From Aplidium turbinatum (Eukaryota; Chordata; Ascidiacea; Aplousobranchia; Polyclinidae), in the NCBI GenBank assembly GCA_918807975.1, contig OU964918.1, forward strand, positions 44,128,477-44,192,476: DNA of 64,000 bases, given 5' to 3'. Both the position numbers and the translations under genes were made by a program. A model generated the notes under the pieces. That model saw only the letters and a list, made by a program, of their open reading frames with translations. It was not told the origin of the DNA and searched no databases. Of this stretch, positions 11,001 through 20,000 are shown in pieces; the first letter of the stretch is position 1; each line of letters begins with the position of its first letter.

Positions 11001-14000
11001 TGGGTTTTCTACAGTAGCATATAGGCAGTGATGTACGCGCATACAAAAAATATTGACGCCGTCAGCGCAAACGCAAACGTTTGAAAAACTATACGCCGCA
11101 TGCGTCAACGCAACTTGTAAAAAAAGTTGGCGGCGTCAGCGTTAGCGCATACTCTAGCGCATACTCATTTTGTTTGCTAGGTGCCAAACATTCACACGGT
11201 ATAAACCACTCGAAACAACACACTTTTCAAGCCACTTCGCGATTTCTCGTTACAAGAAATTATCTTTTTGGCCGGAAGGCACATCTGGCATTAAAAATAT
11301 AAGTTTTTGCCTTTCGAAGAAGAGCTTAAAATACTTTTCCATGTAGGGCCATGGATTTGTATTATCATGCTCCATTTCACTTGGAGATTAGTATTACCGT
11401 AAGTTATTCCCTGAATAGGCCTACAATAGTAAAGTGTAAGAAACTGTAGCATATGCCTATCAAGAAAATTCTATTATTATACTAACTGTCGCTCCTAGTA
11501 ATATACTAACTGTCGCTCCCTAAAAATCCATTATAAAAAACACTCTTTTTAAAATAATTCCGTTTGAATAAGACTAATATTGCTTTTAATGCCATAATTC
11601 TCTCAGTAAGCTCCATGCTTTTTTCTGATAAGATTTTTAAAAAGTGGGTTAATGGAAGACAAAACTGCCAGACACAAGCAAGTTTAGATTCTGAACTGCA
11701 CAACTCTTTGTTATTAGCATTCAGGGATAGTTAGCATTACTAGCATTAATAATGATGAAAACGAAAAAATATATTTTGACACCCCTGTAGCAATACAACC
11801 CCGGTTTGCTCTTCCACTTTTGTTTGTTTGAATTAAAGTAAAAAAAAACATTTTTGTAAAGTTTGTTAGATACTCACTGAATTCCTTTTTTGTTTATTGT
11901 TAGTCGGCAGCCGGCAGCAATGGCCGAGTGGTTAGCGCGTTGGGCTCGCAGTCGAGAGCCTGTATGTTCGACTCCAGCCACCCGCACTTGCTGTTGTTTC
12001 TCTGGGTAAGAAACTTTACGATAATTGCCTCTACCCAGTGATCGATTTCGAGTAATGGGTAGTACCAAATTTAAGTTATAAATAGAGTAGACAACCGGAA
12101 ACAGACATTGCCGTCGGCTGCAGCGTGGGTCAGGTGTACGTCGGAAGGCGTACACCGATGCATAGCGCTCAAGTCCGCTTTCCCGCAATGCAAGATAAAG
12201 ATAAACAAACAAACAACAAACAAACAAACTAGTGTTATTAGCAGTAGGCTACTCAAAAGCCTCTCACAATTGGCCTCTGGATGCATGTTTTGCTAAACTG
12301 CTCATCAAGTTACAAAACATATATAATTACATACTTACGCAACAGAATGTATAAATTGTCAAGTAAAAATTACCTTAGCTTGATAGCCTACTGTATGTAG
12401 GCCTACACATTACTACGCAGTCTACGCTACATAGCCTAGCCTACAACAAGAATAATCGGCAAAGTAATGTACTACATATAACATACAGAGTACAACATCA
12501 TGCAAGCAATCACGGTCGGAGACCAAATATTTGAGTTTGTTTAGATACATAGGATGCACTGCTCATTGCCTGAGAAGTTTCTGATTTGCCCCAAAATGCA
12601 AGACTTAACTAATATAAATTAAAGTGCTCACAATTGCTTACAAACGCCTTCAACACTGCTTGCTTAAAAAAATTTCACACTACGAAGCCAAGTCATTGTT
12701 TACATTTTACATGGAGCGGCATTACCAACCTACCTACTTGCTTGCTTACATTACATTCCTGTTTTGACCCGTAATTTACTAAGTAATTTCTCAGTAGGCC
12801 TAAGTTGTTTTAACTAATTCTTTCTTTTTTTCTGCAAGACTTCAGTCTCCACGTGGGACTCTAGCGTCAAAGGCAGTGCGATATACAAACAAACTCCAGC
12901 TGACTGAACAATAGATGACACTGTGACACAACACTAGAACAATGGGCAATTGCAAGACGTTAACATTTTGCAGTTTGACAAAAAAAATTGCAAACAACAA
13001 CTAAGACATTAAAAAGTATGCGTTGACGCTATGCGCTAAAAAACCGCGAAAACTTTACGGCGCATCCTCAAGCGCAAACTATCCAAAAAAATGTGGCCGC
13101 AAACGTTAGCGCAAACAAAAAGTCTACGCCGCATGTATGCGGCGTAGAATTTGCGGCGCATACGTACATCTCTGCATATAGGCCTATGTAAAGTACATGG
13201 GATATTTATATGCACCTTTTCTGAAATACTAGACTTGGTGATAGAGCAATCTTACACAAAGTAAGGACTATAGTTAGGCCTATGAGCAATCTAAAAAAAC
13301 TGCAATCTTATCAAAATATTGCAAACTCCGAAGTCGTTTTCCAGTATTTTAGTTTTACGTAGTCATCACAGAGTTAAGATGCATTTTTATTTCTGGAACT
13401 ATTGTAAAATGTTTAGGCTAGTTCTTCTATACTGTCATTGCTGATCATTCTTTTCGCTTTTCAGTCCCTTGTTGATGACAGCCTTCAACTCGAACTCAAC
13501 GCATTAGAACTTGAATGTCCACACAAGCTATCGGGATGCATATGGAAAGGCCGAGTAGAAAACTTTAGGGTAATATCTTCGTAGCTATATCATTTAATAG
13601 CTTCAAATAAAGTGCAATCACCAAGTGTGGAAGACAAGACCTTAACTACCGCCGGTGCAATGCACCGGGGCGGGGGCCCCAGAGCAAAGGAAACCCGCAT
13701 TGCTACATTTTATTGTAAAATATTTAAGTTAAACAACTAAAGTAAAGCTTTTATAGTTTTGTTATGTATAGCCTACATAGCTTGTAATTTTTTTGTGGAA
13801 GATTTTCGTTCATTACTTGACATGTTTGTTGTAGCTTACATAGCGCCCCACTACAGTCACTTAGCCTACTGTAATGTTGTGTTTCGCTCGGCTCATTTTG
13901 GTTCTACAGAACTTCAACGTTGATGCCGACTCAAACATCATTGTCATTCTTTGCAGTTTTTAGCCTATACTTTGTGACGCAATAGATTCAATTCTTGCAA

Positions 14001-17000
14001 CATCCACGCTTTTATTTCGTATTTGACGGCTGCCAAGCCAGGACCACTCAGCGCATGTGAATATACTTTTTTTGGTGACGGTTTTAGAGTCAAAAAAGAA
14101 AGATTGATAGTTGTTGCGTCACTTGTTGGTTGGTATAGCCCAGGGCTTCCCAAACTGGGGGTCGCGTAACGAACTTCAGGGGTCGCAGAAAGTATACCAA
14201 CTTGCACAAGGTACTGCATATAAACACTTCTGTGCGAGATGCTGTGACAGTTATTAACTTTATTAAGAGTCGCGCACTCAATAGGCTGCCCGTATTTTTG
14301 AAAATTTAAGGGCGTAATTCAGATTTGCGTCTCAAAATAAGTCAGTGTTATGCGTAAGTCAGACTTATATAGGCCAGGCTTATACGAGAAGCTTATTTGC
14401 GATGCAGAAACTCGACTTACGCGCGACTTATATAAGACCGTATTAAGCCTCTTTGTTTTCGCGCGAAAGAGAAATTGCTATAGCAACTCTTTGGTTGAGG
14501 TAATGAAGCGTGAAACTGAAGGCTGTAAAACTGAGCTACATTCCTGCTGAACCACCAAATAAGGCAATGTTGTGCTTTAAACTCACAACTAGAAAAAAGC
14601 ACTTTTTTATGATGTTGAAATACGTTATAGTTGCATCAGTAAGTCGTTCGTTAACTAACGTAGATGCCAAGTAATCCATGTCGCAACAGATCTAGCATGT
14701 GCTTTAAACTCACAACTAGAAAAAAGCACTTTTTTATGATGTTGAAATACGTTATAGTTGCATCAGTAAGTCGTTCGTTAACTAACGTAGATGCCAAGTA
14801 ATCCATGACGCAACAGATCTAGCACAAAAAGTTCATTCACAAGCAAGGAATACTCATTTAACAATGAAACAACGTAAAACAACGTTATGCCAATATGCAA
14901 ATGGCTTTCGTTTACAATAATTCATAAATTTGAAAGAATCAGGTTACTCAAGTTATTTTTGATGCCTAAATAGGAAAGCTTTGACTTTGCTTGCACAATC
15001 ATGGCCAGGATTGACACATGATGCGCGGATTTTTGACAACAGCATCATTCGAGATAAATTTGAGAATGGAGAAATTGATGGAATCCTATTGGGTGACAAT
15101 GGGTATGCACCGAGAAATGCGCGCTACAATTCTGCAAACAGAACTTTGACTAACCCCGGCCAAGTTGCCATCGCTTCTCTGGAAATGGCCAGTTGCAAAA
15201 AATCGAAGGCTTATCAATAGCTGCAGTATGGGCGGTATTGCATGCAATCGGGCTGTCAACGTTTCGTCATTTTTAAACAATTCAAAGAGTTCCATAGTTG
15301 CAGTTTTGCTAAGACGGATACGTTGACAAAACTGCTTGTCGTTAAGTTGATTAAAAGGATTTGCATGATTGCGAACAGGCCTTTCAATGTGAATATTTGC
15401 ATACTCTTCATCGAAGAGTTGCCTAAAAGCAATGGTTTGCAAATTTGTGAGAAAACGAAAATACAATTATATGCAATAATATACTGTGACCTAAATATCA
15501 AACCAAAACCTGTGTCAATAACGCCATGTTTCAGATGGACTAACTAAACCTAACTTTTTCAGCTGATCTGTGCCCAGACAGCAAGATTCGTCATTTTTAC
15601 ATTGATTCAACGCCTGCAGACGTTGAATCAATGTAAATATAACGAGTTTTGCTCTCTGGGTGGTCCTTTCAGTAGAGCTGTTCGCGTCAAAAACTTTAGT
15701 TAAATCATTCCTCGCTTGATTATTTTGGAAAGGCTTTTTTATCATTTTTTTATTTATTTTCCACCACTGGAAAGTCTTTGATGAGGTCAATAAGCAGTTG
15801 GCGTTCAGAATTGTTGTAATTAAATACTCTTGGTATTTTTATTGAAATAAGAAATGATAATGCAATTTACATTAAAGGGTTACGGGAATTTGTATAAACT
15901 ATGTTTATCTAAAAGCGCAGTAAACTCGCTCATCAAGTTGCTCACTGAATTTAGTAGTTCATATCTTAGCGATAGTTAACTGACGCGAAGAAGTGCTTGC
16001 GTATAGCTGAGCTATATTCATGCTAAATCAACAAATAATGCAATGTTGTGCTATTTAAACCTACAACTAGAAAAAAGTCGTTTTTTGTGACGTTGAAATA
16101 GAAACGTTGTAGTTGCATCAGTAAGTCGTTCGTTAACGTAGATGCCAAGTAATCCATGACGCAACAGATCTGGCACAAAAATTTCCCTCACAAGCAAGTA
16201 ATACTCATTACGCACTGAAACAACGTTATGCCAATACGCACATGGTTTTCGTTTGCAATAATTCATCAATTTGAAAGAATCAGATAACTCAGGTTATTTT
16301 TGATGCCTTGAAAGTTAAAAATAGTACAATTGTAGGAATACTGTTGCCAGTTTATGACTAAAAGGGCGGGCGCATAGACTCCCTTTGGTTTGAAAACTGT
16401 CAAATGTGAGATAGTTAATAGACTTGTTTTTTCCTGGCATTGCAGACAAAGGAAAAAGTATGACCAATCACAATTGTATGTTTGCAAAAGTGATGTTACA
16501 AGCAGTATTACTAAACTGCGTGTCAGGGTCTGGTTATTCAACAACACAAAATAGGCATTTCAAAATTTACACCACCAGCAATAACACTAGTAACCTACTA
16601 TTGTCAGCGTCTGAAAGCAGTCTAGTTATTCAACAATCAAGCCAACTGTCAGACCGAAACTCTGCCTGCAACCAAGCTAAGATAACAGGCACACCTGTTT
16701 CACATTAAAAACTATCAAAAAAGTCTCGTGGCCTTTGCACCAGACGGTCTATTTAAAAAAAAAATGCTGTAACAAACCTCCTACTTTCAATACTTCCAGT
16801 ATTAGCCAAACACTTTTTCCTTCAACAGAGGCTTAAACCACCTTCGCAGGTGGCTTATATCTTTCGGCTTTTAAGCCGAGTATAAGCCTTGCTAAAGCGT
16901 AAGTCTGCTTTCTGAATCGCAAAATCGACGCTTAACGCAGAATTTTGTCCAGACAGACTTAAGCCGCCTTAAGTCTGGTTTCTGAATTCCGCCCTAAGAG

Positions 17001-20000
17001 TTGAAATGGAATCGGAGTTATTATAAAAACTCTTTTACTGCATCGTGAAGTGAAGTGGCTTTCAAAAGTCGAAGCTTTAATGGCTAGCCTATAAACGTTG
17101 AAAACCGAAATCGTGATTTTTCCAACAGAATAAAATTCAGTCTTGGTTCACCATTTTCGCAATGACATCTAGCTTTTGGAAATATGCCAAATGTCAGATT
17201 TGTTTGAAAAACTGAACGAATTTAATTTGTCTCTCAGAAGACATCAATATTTTGCACTGAAATCTAAAATCGATGCGTTTATCAAAAAATTGAACATCTG
17301 CAAACCAAAATTTCAAAATGATTTATCTGAAATGTTCTCACTTCGCCTACCGTGTCAACCTAAACAACATTGAACCGCCTTGAGACGTGCATTAACAAGC
17401 ACTGAACCACGGCTGGACTTGCTTTGTTCACAATGGTAAATGTATTTGCTTTTTTGTTTTGTTTCCAGTAGGCTGCCCAGTGCCCATAGGCTTCGTTGTT
17501 ATGGTCAGAAATAAATAAAAACAAAGTGAACTGAGAACGGTAAATTCTTTTTGGTTTTCGTTAGATTTAAGCTTTTCAATAAACATCACAAATGTAGCCT
17601 ACATTTCGCACTATTCGTCGTTTTAATCGTAAGGGACCGCGAAACATTTTAGGAGTTAAAGGGATACTAAAGGAAAAACCTGACTTGGCGATTTTCCACG
17701 TTCTTTGTGTTTAACTTGCTACCATAAAACGATTTTCAATAAAATTTTGCCCCATTGCGGTCTGACCACCAGTGCGAGCGTGCTTTTTTCAGAGCTTTCA
17801 AAACCAGAATGGGCCTGAGCAGCGAAGCGTGCGACTGTACAGTCTACGTAATAAACGACGAGCAATCAGCTAATCATGCAACAGTTGTTACTGCCGGCGA
17901 TTTAACTGTAGGCTATGTATGTATGTACATCAAAACATCAGATTTCAACGTCAAAACATCAGACAGTTTGCTCAAAACCTCAGATCTGATGTTAAAACAT
18001 CAGATGTTGTAACGTGGCTTTTGTTATTGCTGTCTTTTATTACGTATTCTCGAGCTGTGTTTGCACTTTTTAGTCATTTTGAAAAAAAAATGAAAATAAC
18101 TGAAACATTGGACTTTGGGCCTTGCCAGCGCCATTGAAAACAATTTTTTTTCGGTAATTATTTTTGAAATGTAGGCTATTCTTGAATGTTCAGTTTACGC
18201 ATTTCAATGCTTAATTCCCGTTTGAAAATTTCATTTAGTATGCCTTTAAAAGGGGTCGCGAGCAAAAAAGTTTGGGAAGCCTTCCTATAGCCTATAGGCT
18301 ACTATTAAAACAAGAACGTTATTCCCTTATTATTTTTATTAGTCGACCTTCCGTTACAAACACGAAAGTAAATCTGGGGTTCTTCGTTGAAAAAAAGTTG
18401 AAGAGCGCTAACGTAACAGAGATGGAAAAGAAAGGATTTTTGGCTATTAACACAATACTGTAGCACTCACAACTGCAGTAAAAGAGCGCACATGAGTAGG
18501 GATTCTAGGAGGCTTGGTGCAGTTCTGGTGATGCTGAGCCAATCATTCCCCTCAACAGATGACTAATGTTCGCCAGCCAGGTGGCTAACAAGAAAAAAGT
18601 TCCGAGAAGTTTGGCAATAATAAAGCACTTTATGAGAACAATAACAGTCTTTTCAATATTTTAATAAATTATTGATAGTGGACTGGCGGACATTCATAGC
18701 AGGCTGTTCAAAACGATGAAGAGTTTTTCTGCGAAAGCAACGTGGAATGAAAACAAATTTTGTTTACTAAAATTTGATTGAAGCAGAATAAAGTCAAGAC
18801 AAAGATTTTTTGTGGTTTTATAATTTTTTGATTAGAAATATTCGAAATAGATGTACCCTAACTTTTGCTTTGTTCAATCGTAAGACAGACTAAATGGAAA
18901 ATCTTCAAAAACATTTTTTGAGATTACGCTTTTTTAAAGTTTAGGCTACTGCTCGTATTCTTTGTTTTAAGATTCTCTTTAGTTTCAGAAACGCATGGCG
19001 AAACTAAATCGCTTTCTAATCGACGAGACTTCGAAGCGACCTTAGACATCACTCGACGCTAATAAGAAATCCATTTCGAAACAAAATCGAGATTAAGTCC
19101 TTATTAACTGAAAAAGAAATGTTTCAAAATATGTTTTGAACAGTTATAATTTATATCCATCGAGAAACGTTTGCATAGCCTACGACGTTTTGTTGCAGGA
19201 GCACTTCAAAACTTGTGACCATTCGGAAGCAGTGTGTTCAAACGGATGCAATCATCGATGTCCCCAGCGGCTGATGAGCACCCATATCTCGTCAGAATGT
19301 CCAATGAGACCTGTCTTGTGTGAATTTTGCAAACGAAATATCAGCGCTGAACAAGAAATAGAACATTTAAAGGATTGCCCGAGACTGCCTGTTTCATGCC
19401 CAAAATCTTGTGGCAAAATGGTGAGCTGCAAAACATAAAATAAATGTTTTTTGATTGTTCATAGTGCCACAACGCATCCTTACATTGTAGAATCAGGAAA
19501 TCTTACTTTTTCTTGGACCAGTTATAAAGATAACTTTCAAACCGAAAACTAAACTCCGCCGTGCTGTGAAAGCTTATTAGCCTACAATATATTTCGGTTG
19601 CAAAAGAAAACATTCCAGTAAAGTGCAAAATACCCTAATAGTCTACTTAAAAGTCATTTGTATTTCTCGTTCTTTTCGAAAACTGTTAGATTGATAAATC
19701 TGAACATCGTTTTTCTTGTTCAGGAAATACCACGAGAAGAAGTGGGCAATCATCTCAACACAGAATGTACCCTGGCTGAATTCTCCTGTCCATATGAGAT
19801 GCTAGGTTGCTCGTTCAAGGTGAATGCTTATCGAAAAGATAAGATATTATTCTTTGACAAATACGGACCCTTCTTACAAATTGTTCATTTAATTAAGAAT
19901 TGTCATAAGTAAATCATAAAGATAGTCATATACGCAAAGCTATCTTTAGAGGAGGTCTTGATATACGACGTAATATTTTTTATCACGTCAGCGCAGAATT

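Larger units (their letters stand above)
14310..16994. mobile_element. PIF/Harbinger element, rearranged
   Basis: The terminal repeats GGGCGTAATTCAGA and inverted TCTGAATTCCGCCC are flanked by TAA on both sides (14307-14309, 16995-16997), the PIF/Harbinger signature. Transposase remnants are oppositely oriented. 14975-15125 (+) encodes WPGLTHDARIFDNSIIRDKF and LLGDNGYAPRN, from the DDE half. 15466 down to 15125 (-) encodes an upstream region with RLHAIPPILQLLISLRFFAT and GVSQSSVCRIVARIS. A segment is directly repeated around them (about 14490-14970 and 15980-16310). Confidence 0.88.
14141..18284 (+). mobile_element. hAT transposon relic, 4.1 kb, hosting two other transposons
   Basis: The ends CAGGGCTTCCCAAACTGGGG and inverted AGTTTGGGAAGCCTTC are flanked by GTATAGCC (14133-14140) and CTATAGCC (18285-18292), 7 of 8 matching. 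Transposase pieces lie on the plus strand: INFIKSRALN at about 14245-14280; HREVKWLSKVEAL at about 17042; DLFEKLNEFNLSLRRHQ and following residues at about 17194-17300. These are typical of the SCAND3/ZBED5-related hAT lineage. A Harbinger (14310-16994) splits the ORF and a TTAA MITE (17660-18245) lies near the right end. Located in TRAF intron 3. Confidence 0.87.

Noticed and set aside
11921-11975. Possible tRNA gene
   Set aside because: A and B boxes are present, but no proper acceptor stem; a second dispersed copy with the same body and tail shows it is a SINE.
13650-13682. GC-rich palindrome CCGGTGCAATGCACCGG as a regulatory site
   Set aside because: Single occurrence without context; may be the end of an unrecognised repeat.
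14571-14824. CRISPR-like direct repeats
   Set aside because: Two abutting units of 127 bp without spacers in a eukaryotic transposon.
15086-15220. Long overlapping frames on both strands
   Set aside because: Part of each is Harbinger coding sequence, but the overlap beyond about 15125 on either strand is only shadow reading of the other fragment.
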